Assembly (NCBI RefSeq): GCF_030645195.1
Contig: NZ_JAUSLW010000070.1
Location: 1-60,440 of the forward strand
Direction: 5' to 3'
DNA length: 60,440 nt
From: Phenylobacterium sp.
GTDB lineage: Bacteria; Pseudomonadota; Alphaproteobacteria; Caulobacterales; Caulobacteraceae
Under the pieces are notes generated by a model that worked only from the letters and a program-made list of their open reading frames with translations, ran no database searches and had not been told where the DNA came from. Both the position numbers and the translations under genes were made by a program. Position 1 is the stretch's first letter, and every line of letters begins with the position of its first letter. Positions 7,878 through 16,700 of the stretch are shown piece by piece.

Positions 7878-9704
7878 CTACTTCCTCCGCGCGACATAGG
7901 CGTCGACCTGGGCCTCCAGGACGTCCAGGGGCAGGGCGCCGTTGGACAGCACCACCTCGTGGTAGTCCCTGAGGTCGAACTTCGGGCCGAGCGCCGCCTC
8001 GGCCTTGGCGCGTAGCTGCGAGATCTTCAGCTGGCCGGTCTTGTAGCTGGTGGCCTGGCCGGGATTGGTGAAGTAGCGGTCGACCTCCGAGGCGATGTCG
8101 CGCTCGGAGTTGAGGGTGTTGTCGCGCATGTAGGCGATGGTCTGGTCGCGGCTCCAATGCTTGGCGTGGATGCCGGTGTCCACCACCAGGCGGGCGGCGC
8201 GCCACAGCTCCAGGGAGAGGCGGCCGAAGTCGTTATAGGGGTCCTGGTAGAAGCCGGCCTCCTTGCCGAGCTTCTCGGCATAGAGGCCCCAGCCCTCGAT
8301 ATAGGCGCCCTGGTAGGCGAAGCGGCGGAACATCGGCAGCTCGGCCTGTTCCATGGAGCGGGCGATCTGGAAGTGGTGGCCCGGCGCGCCCTCGTGATAG
8401 GCGATGGCCTCGATCTGGGGCTTCAGCACCTGGGTCATGTCCGACAGGTTGACGTAGAAGATGCCCGACCGCGAGCCGTCGGGGGTTCCCGGATTGTAGA
8501 AGGCCACCGAGGCGGTCTTCTCGCGGAACGGCTCGACGGCGCGGACCTCCAGGGCCTGCTTGGGCAGGTGGGAGAACTGCCGGGGCGCCACGGCCATGTA
8601 ATTGGCGATGAGGGCCTTGGCGTCGGCCAGGTACTGCTGCTTGCCGGCCGCGGTGTTGGGGTAGTGGAACTTGGGGTCGGACTTCACATAGGCGAAGAAC
8701 TCGGCCAGCGAGCCCTTGAACCCGACCTTGGTCTTGATGACCTCCATCTCCCCGCGGATGCGGGCGACCTCCGACAGGCCCGTCTGGTGGATCTGGTCGG
8801 GGGTGAGGGTGGTGGTGGTGAAGAAGGCCACCATGTCGGCGTAGTAGGCGTCGCCCTGGGGCAGGGCCCAGACGCCGTCGACGCTGGTCGCCTTGGCCGA
8901 CATGGCCGCGAGCGCGGCCAGGTAGCGGTCGTAGCCGCGCCGCCACTCGCCCTTCAGCGCCGCCTCGCCGTCGGCCAGCAGCTTGGCCTTGACGGCCTCG
9001 TCGGTCTTCAGCGCGGCGACCTTGGTCTTGAAGTCGGCCCAGATGGCGTGGTCGGGGCCGGTGTCGAAGGGGGCGCCCTTGATCTGGTTCTGGGCGTCGG
9101 GGATGACGCGGCCGAACACGAAGGCCGGCGGCAGGTAGCCCTTGGCGGTGCGCTCGCCGAGGTCGGCGGAGACCTCGCCGGCCACCCGCTCCACCGCGCG
9201 CAGGCGGGCGACATAGGCCTCTGCGTCCGCGACGGTGTCGACCCGGTGGTTGTTGATCAGCATCACCGGCAGGCCGTCCAGGGCGCCGCCGGTGGAGGAG
9301 ACCGCATAGGCCTGCCAGTACCACTTGGTCAGGGTGGCCTGGGTGGCGACGGACTTGGCGAAGAGGTCATAGGAGAGCTGGGAGGCCGGGCTGAGCCGGG
9401 CGCGGTCGAAGGTCCGCGTCATGCGGGCGAGCTGGGCCTGGGCCACGGCCAGGGCCTTGTCCTGGCCGGCCTTGGTGTAGTCGCCGAGCTCGCCGTAGCG
9501 CTCCTTCATGCCCAGCTGGGTGAGGGTCTCGGGGCTAAGGCGGGCGCTCTCCAGGAAGGCCTCCTGGAAGAAGGCCGCCAGGCGGGCGTCCTCCGAGACG
9601 CCCGGCGCCACGGCGGCGGGCGCGGCGGCGGGCGCCTGGGCGTAGGCGGGCGCGGCGGCCAGGGCCGCGGTCAGGGCGAGGACGGAAAAGGCGGTGCGTA
9701 ACAT
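7878..9704 (-). CDS. DUF885 family exported metallopeptidase-like protein
   Basis: 608 residues with a Sec signal peptide (MLRTAFSVLALTAALAAAPAYA). The C-terminal half holds AIAYHEGAPGHHFQIARSME, an H-E-x-x-x-H-H zinc motif, followed by YIEGWGLYAEKLGKE, whose Glu is the likely third ligand, the hallmark of DUF885. These proteins are distantly related to M3/M32 thermolysin-fold carboxypeptidases and are probably periplasmic dipeptidases or carboxypeptidases. Length is normal for the family. It is transcribed alone; the upstream region 9705-9799 is the promoter space. Confidence 0.9.
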   Translation of the reverse strand: MLRTAFSVLALTAALAAAPAYAQAPAAAPAAVAPGVSEDARLAAFFQEAFLESARLSPETLTQLGMKERYGELGDYTKAGQDKALAVAQAQLARMTRTFDRARLSPASQLSYDLFAKSVATQATLTKWYWQAYAVSSTGGALDGLPVMLINNHRVDTVADAEAYVARLRAVERVAGEVSADLGERTAKGYLPPAFVFGRVIPDAQNQIKGAPFDTGPDHAIWADFKTKVAALKTDEAVKAKLLADGEAALKGEWRRGYDRYLAALAAMSAKATSVDGVWALPQGDAYYADMVAFFTTTTLTPDQIHQTGLSEVARIRGEMEVIKTKVGFKGSLAEFFAYVKSDPKFHYPNTAAGKQQYLADAKALIANYMAVAPRQFSHLPKQALEVRAVEPFREKTASVAFYNPGTPDGSRSGIFYVNLSDMTQVLKPQIEAIAYHEGAPGHHFQIARSMEQAELPMFRRFAYQGAYIEGWGLYAEKLGKEAGFYQDPYNDFGRLSLELWRAARLVVDTGIHAKHWSRDQTIAYMRDNTLNSERDIASEVDRYFTNPGQATSYKTGQLKISQLRAKAEAALGPKFDLRDYHEVVLSNGALPLDVLEAQVDAYVARRK

Positions 9705-9799
9705 GAGGCCCCCAAGGTCACTTTAGCCGTGACCATAGGCGCCGGGGGAGGGACCGAAAGTGAAATTTCGGACAGCTTTCGCGTGTCCAACCGTCGAGT

Positions 9800-10015
9800 T
9801 CAGCCCGGGTCGACGTTGGCCGGAGGCGGGGCGTCGCGGGCCAGCAGGGCGGTCCCCTCGGGCGTGATGTCCCAACCCTCCTGGCTGCGGTGGGCCAGGC
9901 CCAGCTCGGTCAGGGCGCGGGCGTCGGCGATGTTGACGAAGCCCACAGCCTCGCCGGTCTTCTTGCGGGCCAGATCACGCAGGGTCTCGACCTGGCCGCT
10001 CGTGAGATCGTCCAT
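9800..10015 (-). CDS. Small conserved hypothetical protein
   Basis: 71 residues from the ATG at 10013-10015 (MDDLTSGQVETLRDLARKKT). An in-frame GTG at 10030 would add five residues. The segment GFVNIADARALTELGLAHRS followed by EGWDITPEGTALL has the look of a small winged-helix or MarR-like recognition fold ('x-x-L-G-L-x-x-R-x-x-x-G-W-x-I-T-P-x-G'). I recognise the pattern from Caulobacterales hypothetical proteins but cannot name a family. A DNA-binding role is a guess from the winged-helix-like end. Confidence 0.6.
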   Translation of the reverse strand: MDDLTSGQVETLRDLARKKTGEAVGFVNIADARALTELGLAHRSQEGWDITPEGTALLARDAPPPANVDPG

Positions 10016-10114
10016 CGGGAAACCGTTCACTGACTGGAAAGCGCGCCGACGGGCCGGCGCGCTCCGAGCCTAGCGGGCGGCCTGCCCCGGATCAATCGCG
10101 CGGCTGACGCTTGG

Positions 10115-10160
10115 AGCGTGACGGGCGCCTGAACCGGAGTCCACTTCAGGCTGTCACGCT
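10115..10160. repeat. Palindromic repeat abutting a stop codon
   Basis: AGCGTGACGGGCGCCTGAAC, a short centre, then CTTCAGGCTGTCACGCT forms an imperfect palindrome. A second full copy lies at 36147-36198 and a half copy at 4377-4412. On the minus strand it begins immediately after the TAG of the 55-residue membrane protein gene, so it may act as its 3' hairpin. Confidence 0.75.
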
Positions 10161-10328
10161 CTAGAACAGGCCGGCGCGCTGGCCGATCACCGCGATGGCG
10201 ATGACGATCAGCACCACCTGGATGATCCAGTTGAGGGGCGAGGGGATGGGCATCTTCTGGACGGCGAACAGGGCCAGGGCCAGGAGGACCACGACGACGA
10301 GGATGACGATCAGGATGGACATGGGCAT
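10161..10328 (-). CDS. Small two-helix membrane protein
   Basis: A 55-residue frame. It starts MPMSILIVILVVVVLLALAL, passes through KMPIPSPLNWI, and continues with a second hydrophobic helix (QVVLIVIAIAVIGQ). Start ATG at 10326-10328 has GGAGG four bases upstream; a second ATG at 10322 is the alternative. It resembles the small inner-membrane proteins annotated as Thivi_2564 family in proteobacteria. Function unknown. It lies downstream of the terminator at 10364-10392 and so has its own transcript. Confidence 0.72.
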   Translation of the reverse strand: MPMSILIVILVVVVLLALALFAVQKMPIPSPLNWIIQVVLIVIAIAVIGQRAGLF

Positions 10329-10363
10329 TTAACCTCCACCGTGCGGGAAGGTTCCGGCCCACG

Positions 10364-10392
10364 AAAAAGGGCGGCGCCCGCAGGCGCCGCCC
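10364..10392 (-). terminator. Rho-independent terminator
   Basis: On the minus strand a 10-bp GC stem (GGGCGGCGCC / GGCGCCGCCC, 4-base loop) is followed by five T. It sits just after the stop codon of the gene at 10439-11074. Confidence 0.85.
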
Positions 10393-10438
10393 AGTTTGTC
10401 GGGACTGGTGAGAGGGGAGGGCCCAGCCCCGGAGACCC

Positions 10439-11074
10439 TTACGGGGTCGGAACGGTGGCCGCCTCGGGCTGGGCCGAGTCCGGGGTGGCTTCCGCCGGAG
10501 CCGGGTTGACCGGCGCGGGGGCCGTCATCACCGGCGGGACCACGATGGCGGTCGGGGCCGAGGCCGAGGTCTGGTCCGAGCCCGAATAGGTCATCGGGGC
10601 CGACGGAAGCGTGGCGCTGGCGTCCTGACCCGCGGCCTCGGCGCTGGGCGCCGCGGCGGGGCGGGCGCGGGCCACGCGGGTGGGTGCAGCGGCGACGCGA
10701 GCCGTGGTCCTGGGCGTCTCGACCCGAACCGGGGCGGGGGCCTCGGGGGCCATGGCGGGCGGGGCCTCAAGGGCCGCAGTCTGGGCCGGAGCCGGCATCG
10801 GAGCCGGGGCCACGGCGACCGCGGCGCTCGGGGGCGGCGTCTCGTCGCGGGGCGCGCCCATCATCATGACGGCGGCGCCGAGGGCGAGGGCCACCGTGGG
10901 CACGGCGATCAGGGCCGCGGGGTGGATGCCGCCCTTGGCCTTGCGGCTCTTGGGGCGGGCATAGATGGGGGTTTCGGCGAACATCGGCGTGTCGCCGGCG
11001 CGGGCCGGCTCGTGGCGCGCGAAGTCGGCGGCGGTGAAGGTGGGCTTGGTGAAGGGGCTATATTCGACAGTCAT
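10439..11074 (-). CDS. Single-pass membrane protein with Ala/Pro-rich tail
   Basis: 211 residues. A cytosolic N-terminus (MTVEYSPFTKPTFTAADFAR) with basic residues (RPKSRKAKGG) precedes one transmembrane helix (residues ~51-72, AALIAVPTVALALGAAVMMM). The remaining ~135 residues are low-complexity Ala/Pro/Thr-rich sequence, likely spanning the periplasm. No enzymatic motif. Architecture recalls cell-envelope linkers of Caulobacterales. A strong terminator follows. Confidence 0.7.
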   Translation of the reverse strand: MTVEYSPFTKPTFTAADFARHEPARAGDTPMFAETPIYARPKSRKAKGGIHPAALIAVPTVALALGAAVMMMGAPRDETPPPSAAVAVAPAPMPAPAQTAALEAPPAMAPEAPAPVRVETPRTTARVAAAPTRVARARPAAAPSAEAAGQDASATLPSAPMTYSGSDQTSASAPTAIVVPPVMTAPAPVNPAPAEATPDSAQPEAATVPTP

Positions 11075-11317
11075 GTTTCAGACCTTCCAGTGTTGTTCTG
11101 GAGATTAACGAAGCGGCTGCTCACACGTTCCGTGATTTCAGGAGCCGATCCCGACCTGTGGGGCCCCGAATCGCCGTTACCGCCCGTGGAATACCGGTTT
11201 GCGGCGATTCAAATTTTCTTCGATAACTTCAGTTTTCCGAAATTGTTGGACAAGATCCGTCCATCATCATGCCGAATTCTCTCAAATTCGCACCGCAATC
11301 TCGCCTTAATCGACGGC

Positions 11318-12049
11318 TCAGCTTAAATCGGCGGTCAGTTCGGCGATGGAGCGCACGATGCGGTCGGGGACGATGGGGCTGTCCTCGGGCAGCCCTTCCC
11401 CCAGGTGGTCGTGCCAGATGGCGTAGATGCCCAGGCGCTGGGGGGCGGCCACCTCCCATTCAAGATTGTCGCCCACCATCCAGGTCTCCGCCGCGGTGAC
11501 TCCGAGGGCGGTCATGGCGTGGAGATAGGCCATCTCTTCGGGCTTTCCGAAGCCGGCCTCACCCTCGATCTGGATGTGGTCGAAGCGGTGGGCCAGATCG
11601 AAGCGCTCGATCTTCTGGCGCTGGACGGCGGCCGCGCCGTTGGTCACCAGGGCCAGCTTCACGCCGCGGCGTTTCAGCTCGTCGATGGCCTCCAGGGCGC
11701 CGGGGAAGAAGCGGATCTGTTCCTCACGATAGGCGTCGAAGCGCGCGGCGAACGCCCGAGCGGCCTCCGGGGTGAGGCCGGGCGCCTCGCGCCGGAGGTC
11801 GGCCAAGACCTCGGTGACAATGCCGAGTCGCGCCGCGGTCAGGTCCATGCGCCCGATCCTGTGGCGCTCGGGGTCCGACCAGAAAACACGGAAGGCGTTC
11901 TCCAACGCCTCCGCGACCCGGACCGGGCCGGGGGGCGTGAGATGGGGGGCGAACTCTTCGGCCACTTCGGCGAGCAGCTGGGGGCGGCGGCCCAGGGAGA
12001 TGAGGGTGTCGTCCAGGTCGAACAGGATGGCGCGGGGCAGGGGTGTCAT
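11318..12049 (-). CDS. HAD-superfamily phosphohydrolase
   Basis: 243 residues with all four HAD motifs: FDLDDTLISL (nucleophile Asp and acid Asp), LALVTNGAAAVQ (Thr), GEAGFGKPEE (Lys region) and TWMVGDNLEWEV (acidic). The helical cap between motifs I and II is of the C1 type, as in YjjG/haloacid dehalogenase-like nucleotidases. It probably removes phosphate from a small metabolite; the substrate is unknown. It is transcribed away from the acyl-CoA synthetase gene at 12205. Confidence 0.87.
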   Translation of the reverse strand: MTPLPRAILFDLDDTLISLGRRPQLLAEVAEEFAPHLTPPGPVRVAEALENAFRVFWSDPERHRIGRMDLTAARLGIVTEVLADLRREAPGLTPEAARAFAARFDAYREEQIRFFPGALEAIDELKRRGVKLALVTNGAAAVQRQKIERFDLAHRFDHIQIEGEAGFGKPEEMAYLHAMTALGVTAAETWMVGDNLEWEVAAPQRLGIYAIWHDHLGEGLPEDSPIVPDRIVRSIAELTADLS

Positions 12050-12204
12050 GGAACCAGACTAACCCGTGAGTCGGGTCGTTGGACTGAGTCCTTTGCGCCA
12101 CGGTCGGGTTCGCCTGACGCGGGTGTGACGTCAGGTCTCCAAGGCCCCGCTTGACCCGGCGCGCGCGGCCCCGCCAAGGTGATCTGGACGTCGGAGGGGT
12201 GTGC

Positions 12205-13995
12205 ATGAGTTTTCGGGCCCGGCTCGAACGTGAGTGGCGGTTCGTACGCGGGCTCAACCGCACCCTGAAGCGGGTGAAGACCATTGCGCCCACCTCCCCC
12301 AACCTGATCTGCGACGATCTGCAGGCCGCCGTCGACCAGTGGCGCGACCGGCGCGCCCTGACCTTCGAGGGCAAGACCCTGACCTATGGCGAGATGGACG
12401 CCATCGCCAACCGCTACGCCCACTGGGCCAAGACCAACAACCTGCGGCGCGGCCAGACCGTGGCGCTGTTCATGCCCAACCGACTGGAATACTTCCCCAT
12501 CTGGTATGGCCTGACCAAGGTGGGGGTGGTCACCGCCCTGATCAACAACCAGCTCTCGGGCCTGGCGCTCGCCCACTGCCTGAACATCTCCGGCGCCGGC
12601 CACGCCATCGTCGACGGCGAGACCTCGCCCACCTTCGAACAGGCCCGCGGCCTGCTGGAGCGGCCCATGCAGCAGTGGGTGCTGGGCCACGCGGTGGGCG
12701 ACCAGCGCGACCTCTCCCAGGCCCTGAAGAGCTGCAGCTCCCTGCCGCCGGACCGAATGGTGCGCGATGGCATGACGGCGCACGACACCGCGCTGCTGAT
12801 CTACACCTCCGGCACCACCGGCCTGCCCAAGGCCGCCCGGATCACCCATGTGCGGGCCCAGCTGTTCATGCGCGGCTTCGCCGGGGCGACCGGCGCCACG
12901 GAGAAGGACCGGGTCTATAATCCCCTGCCGCTCTACCACTCCACCGGCGGGCTCTGCGGCCTGGGCGCGGCCCTGCTGAACGGCGGGTCGGTGGTGCTGA
13001 AGAAGAAGTTCTCCGCCACCCACTTCTGGTCCGATGTCGCGAGCGAGGAAGCCACCTTGTTCGTCTATATCGGCGAGCTGTGCCGCTACCTGGTGAACCA
13101 GCCCCCCGGCGAGGACGAGACCCGCCACAGGCTGCGGCTGGCCTTCGGCAACGGCCTGCGCCCCGACGTCTGGGCCGAGATGAAGGCCCGCTTCCGCATC
13201 CCGGAGATCCTGGAGTTCTACGGCTCCACCGAGGGCAATGTGTCGATGTTCAACTTCGATGGCCGCACCGGCGCCATCGGCCGCGCGCCCAAGTGGTTGC
13301 GCAACAAGTTCAACATCCGCCTGGTGCAGTACGATGTGGAGGCCGAGGCGCCGATCCGCGGGACCGACGGCTTCTGCATCGAGTGCGGCCCGGGCCAGGT
13401 GGGGGAGTGCATCGGCAAGATCAACGCCGGCGACGCCCGCAGCGAATATACCGGCTATGTCGACAAGGCCGCCTCGGACAAGAAGATCCTGCGCGACGTC
13501 TTCGAGAAGGGGGACGCCTGGTTCCGCACCGGCGACCTGATGAAGATCGACGCCGACGGCTACTTCTATTTCGTCGACCGGATCGGCGACACCTTCCGCT
13601 GGAAGGGCGAGAACGTCTCCACCGGCGAGGTGGCCGAGCGGCTGGAGGCCATTCCCGGCGTCACCGAGGCCAATGTCTACGGTGTGGAGGTCCCCGGCGC
13701 CGACGGCCGCGCGGGCATGGCCGGACTGGTGGTGGAGGGCGGCTTCGACATCAAGGCCTTCGGCGAGCAGGTGGCCCGCGACCTGCCGCCCTATGCCCAG
13801 CCCATCTTCGTCCGCCTGCTGCCGGCCATCGAGGTCACCGGCACCTTCAAGCACCGCAAGGTGGACCTGGTGGCCGAGGGCTTCGACCCCGGCAAGGTGA
13901 AGGGGCCGATGTTCTACAAGGACGGCGCCAAGGGCTATGTGAAGCTCACCAAGGCCGGTTTCGCCAAGCTGGAGGCCGGCGGAGTGAAGCTTTGA
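12205..13995 (+). CDS. Long-chain acyl-CoA synthetase, FATP-like
   Basis: 596 residues. The ANL-superfamily signatures are intact: LLIYTSGTTGLPKAARITH (P-loop), EFYGSTEGNVSMFNFDGRTG (A5), WFRTGDLMKIDADGYFYFVD (A7) and DTFRWKGENVSTGEVAERL (A8). FYGSTEGN and the final TGTFKHRKVDLVAEGF are typical of very-long-chain acyl-CoA synthetases/FATP proteins rather than FadD. It makes acyl-CoA from fatty acid, ATP and CoA, probably at the membrane. ATG at 12205 was chosen over the 12151 start because GGAGGGG lies upstream and the N-terminus fits the family. Not obviously in an operon. Confidence 0.9.
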   Translation: MSFRARLEREWRFVRGLNRTLKRVKTIAPTSPNLICDDLQAAVDQWRDRRALTFEGKTLTYGEMDAIANRYAHWAKTNNLRRGQTVALFMPNRLEYFPIWYGLTKVGVVTALINNQLSGLALAHCLNISGAGHAIVDGETSPTFEQARGLLERPMQQWVLGHAVGDQRDLSQALKSCSSLPPDRMVRDGMTAHDTALLIYTSGTTGLPKAARITHVRAQLFMRGFAGATGATEKDRVYNPLPLYHSTGGLCGLGAALLNGGSVVLKKKFSATHFWSDVASEEATLFVYIGELCRYLVNQPPGEDETRHRLRLAFGNGLRPDVWAEMKARFRIPEILEFYGSTEGNVSMFNFDGRTGAIGRAPKWLRNKFNIRLVQYDVEAEAPIRGTDGFCIECGPGQVGECIGKINAGDARSEYTGYVDKAASDKKILRDVFEKGDAWFRTGDLMKIDADGYFYFVDRIGDTFRWKGENVSTGEVAERLEAIPGVTEANVYGVEVPGADGRAGMAGLVVEGGFDIKAFGEQVARDLPPYAQPIFVRLLPAIEVTGTFKHRKVDLVAEGFDPGKVKGPMFYKDGAKGYVKLTKAGFAKLEAGGVKL

Positions 13996-13999
13996 CAAG

Positions 14000-14160
14000 A
14001 TCCTCCCCCAGGCGCGTCGCGCCGATGTGGGGGAGGTGGCGCGGACCGCAGGTCCGTGCCGGAGGGGGATCGACGTCGTCGACGTCTTCCGCCCTCAAAC
14101 AAGAGTCAAGGTCCCCCTCAGGCGCTTCGCGCCAGCTCCCCCAGGAGGGGAGCATCTAAG
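14000..14160. repeat. Intergenic repeat with CTCCCCC / GGGGGAG arms
   Basis: The spacer between the acyl-CoA synthetase and the epimerase contains CCTCCCCCAGGCGCGTCGCG, GGGGGAGGTGGCGCGGACCG, CAGGTCCGTGCCGGAGGGGG and, about 80 bases on, CCCCCTCAGGCGCTTCGCGC and CTCCCCCAGGAGGGGAGC. Such GGGGGAGGTGGCGCGGACCGCAGG-type elements are common between genes of Caulobacter/Phenylobacterium-like genomes. It can fold into several hairpins. Confidence 0.65.
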
Positions 14161-14221
14161 AGCGTCAGCCAATTCTTTCCGGCTAAGACGCCTTTAAACC
14201 CTCCCGGACCATTCTCCTCCC

Positions 14222-15094
14222 ATGGCCAAGCTCATCCTCGTCACCGGCGGCGCCGGGTTCATCGGTTCGTCGCTGTGCGCTCGCCTGGTGGCCGAGGGCC
14301 ACAGGGTGATCTCGCTGGACAACTATTTCGCCGGGACCACGGAGGCCCATGTCGACGGCGTCGACTATCGCGAGGGCCACACCCGGGATGTGGCGGCCCT
14401 GGTTCCGGAGACTCCGGACCTGGTCTTCCACCTGGGGGAATATTCCCGGGTGGAGAAGAGCCTGAAGGAACCCGAGGTGGTGTGGGACCTGAACAAGGTC
14501 GGCACCTTCGGGGTGCTGGAATTCTGCCGGGAGAAGGGCTGCAAGCTGCTCTACGCCGGCTCCTCCACCAAGTTCGGGGACGGCGGGCTGGGGCGCGACC
14601 AGAGCCCCTATGCCTGGACCAAGGCCACCAACACCGAGCTCGTGCGCAACTATGGCGACTGGTACGGCCTGAACTACGCCATCACCTACTTCTACAATGT
14701 CTATGGGCCGGGCGAGCGGGCCGGGGCCTATGGCACCCTGATCGAGATCTTCCGCCAGCGGCGGCTGGCCGGCGAGCCCCTGCGGGTCAATGCGCCGGGC
14801 ACCCAGAAGCGCAACTTCACCCATATCGACGACATCGTCGAAGGCCTGCTCCTGGTGGGGGAGCACGGCGAGGGCGACGACTTCGGCCTGGGGGACAACC
14901 GCGCCTATTCCATCCTGGAGGTGGCCGAGATGTTCGGCGGCGAGATCGTCATGGGCCCCGAAGTGGCCGGCAACCGGATGAGCGCCGACATCGACACCAG
15001 CAAGACCCGCCTGCTGGGCTGGGCGCCGAGCCGCGCCCTGATCGACTATATCGGCCAGACGCCGGGCGCGAAGACCCAGCCGCGTCGGGCCTAA
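14222..15094 (+). CDS. NAD-dependent sugar epimerase/dehydratase (extended SDR)
   Basis: 290 residues. The NAD-binding loop is ILVTGGAGFIGSSLCARLV. The catalytic Y-x-x-x-K is YAWTK, with Ser/Thr from AGSSTKFGDG upstream, and YNVYGPGERA is the substrate-loop motif of UDP-glucose 4-epimerase/UDP-glucuronate epimerase relatives. FTHIDDIVEGLLL and the LGW ending are also characteristic. It acts on a nucleotide sugar in the cytosol, presumably for surface polysaccharide; the exact sugar cannot be set. Its last four bases overlap the histidine kinase on the other strand. Confidence 0.87.
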   Translation: MAKLILVTGGAGFIGSSLCARLVAEGHRVISLDNYFAGTTEAHVDGVDYREGHTRDVAALVPETPDLVFHLGEYSRVEKSLKEPEVVWDLNKVGTFGVLEFCREKGCKLLYAGSSTKFGDGGLGRDQSPYAWTKATNTELVRNYGDWYGLNYAITYFYNVYGPGERAGAYGTLIEIFRQRRLAGEPLRVNAPGTQKRNFTHIDDIVEGLLLVGEHGEGDDFGLGDNRAYSILEVAEMFGGEIVMGPEVAGNRMSADIDTSKTRLLGWAPSRALIDYIGQTPGAKTQPRRA

Positions 15095-16587
15095 CCTGCT
15101 GTCTGGAGCGGCAGGATGACCTGGCAGTGGAGGCCGTCCTCGCGGTAGTCGAGCGTCGCCTCGCCGCCGAGTTCGCCCTTGAGGCTGCGCTCGATCAGGC
15201 GTGAGCCGAAGCCCTTGTGGGTGGGGGCTGTGACCTTGGGGCCCTTCTCCTCGGTCCAGGCGATCACCAGGCGATCGTCGGCCACCGTCCAGGTCACCTT
15301 CACGCACCCCTCGGGACTGGAGAGCGCGCCGTACTTGGCGGCGTTGGTGGCCAGTTCGTGGAACAAGAGCCCCAGGGCCAGGGCCTGGGACGGCGAGAGG
15401 CCGAGGTCGGGACCCTCCAGCTTGTAGCGCTCGACGCCATGGGGCCGGAACTCGGCGCCCAGGATGTCGCGCAGGTCGGCGCCGCGCCAGCTGGAGGCGG
15501 TGAGCAGGTCGTGGGTGGAGGAGAGCGCCATCAGGCGGGACTCGAAGGCCTCCTTGAAGGCCTGGGGGTCCGGGCTGGTGCGCAGGGTCTGGGCGGCGAT
15601 GGACTGGACGGTGGCCAGGGTGTTCTTCACCCGGTGGTTCAGCTCGTCCAGCAGCAGCTTCTGCTGCTCCTCGGCGCGCACCCGGTCGGTGACGTCGCTG
15701 CCCTCCACGAACACCCCGGCCGCCTGCCCGTCGGCGCCGAGGATCGGCTGGTAGATGAAGTCGACGAAGCGTTCCTCGGGCGGGCCCTCGGGCGCGCGCT
15801 GGAGGAGGACGCTGATCGACCGGCCGATGAAGGGTTCGCGGCTGGCCATCACCCCTTCGAGCAGCTTGATGAAGCCCTGGCCGCGCACCTCGGGCAGGGC
15901 CACGGCCACGGGCCGACCGATGATCGGGCGATGGCCGATGAGCTGGTTATAGGCGTCGTTGGCGAGGGTGAAGGTGAGGTCGCGCCCGGTGAGCACGGCC
16001 ATGAAACCGGGCGCCTGGCGGAAAATGTCGCGCAGCTCGCCGGTCTCTTGCAACAGGGAGAGGTTGGCTTCCTGCACCTCCTGCACCCGTTGGAGCAGGC
16101 TGGTCTCGCCGGGCCCGGGGGCCAGGGCGCCGGGACCTTGGGCCGTATCCTTCAGGGCCTGGAGTTCGGTGACGTCGACGGTGTTCTGAACGATGAAGGC
16201 CACCTCGCCGTCGTCGCCCAGCAGGGGGGTGTGGACCGCCGACCAGTAGCGCATCTCCATCCCGCCGCCGCGGCTGGCCGGCCGCTCGATGGCGTAGGAG
16301 ATCAGCGCCATGCTGTCGGGGTGGCGGGTCTCGATGACGCGCTGGAAGGAGGCCCGCAGCAGGCGGCCGCTCTCGCCGGGATCGGGGAACAGTTCGAAGA
16401 TGTCCCGGCCCAGCAGCTCCTCGCGGGTCCGGCCGACCACCTGGACATAGGCCTGGTTGGCGGCGACGTACCGCAGCGCCCGGTCCAGCACCATGTAGGG
16501 GCTGGGCAGGACGTCGAAGAGGGCCTGGAAGTCGATCTGCTGCAACACGTCGTCCCGCATAGCCTTGAAGCCCGCGGGGGCGCTCAA
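15091..16587 (-). CDS. PAS-domain sensor histidine kinase, HWE type
   Basis: 498 residues. Two PAS domains (residues ~20-140 and ~185-300) are followed by the H box DELNHRVKNTLATVQSIAAQ and a catalytic domain with HELATNAAKYGALS (His-containing N box) and LVIAWTEEKGP, which supplies the Trp-x-Glu of the HWE signature. There is no transmembrane segment, so it senses a cytosolic signal such as redox, light or a ligand. HWE kinases commonly feed PhyR-type general stress responses or orphan receivers; no partner is adjacent. No flavin-binding LOV cysteine motif is seen. Confidence 0.9.
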   Translation of the reverse strand: MSAPAGFKAMRDDVLQQIDFQALFDVLPSPYMVLDRALRYVAANQAYVQVVGRTREELLGRDIFELFPDPGESGRLLRASFQRVIETRHPDSMALISYAIERPASRGGGMEMRYWSAVHTPLLGDDGEVAFIVQNTVDVTELQALKDTAQGPGALAPGPGETSLLQRVQEVQEANLSLLQETGELRDIFRQAPGFMAVLTGRDLTFTLANDAYNQLIGHRPIIGRPVAVALPEVRGQGFIKLLEGVMASREPFIGRSISVLLQRAPEGPPEERFVDFIYQPILGADGQAAGVFVEGSDVTDRVRAEEQQKLLLDELNHRVKNTLATVQSIAAQTLRTSPDPQAFKEAFESRLMALSSTHDLLTASSWRGADLRDILGAEFRPHGVERYKLEGPDLGLSPSQALALGLLFHELATNAAKYGALSSPEGCVKVTWTVADDRLVIAWTEEKGPKVTAPTHKGFGSRLIERSLKGELGGEATLDYREDGLHCQVILPLQTAG

Positions 16588-16700
16588 GCGAGGTCACTCT
16601 TAGCGAACCTGGTACATAGGCGCACCGGGCGGAAAACCGAAGCCTGACGAAAGGTCGCGCCGCCGCTGCGCATCGCGGCGGACTCGCCTATATCTGCCCC

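Noticed and set aside
12046..13998. 650-codon minus-strand frame opposite the acyl-CoA synthetase
   Set aside because: No domain; the plus strand has the complete AMP-binding signatures.
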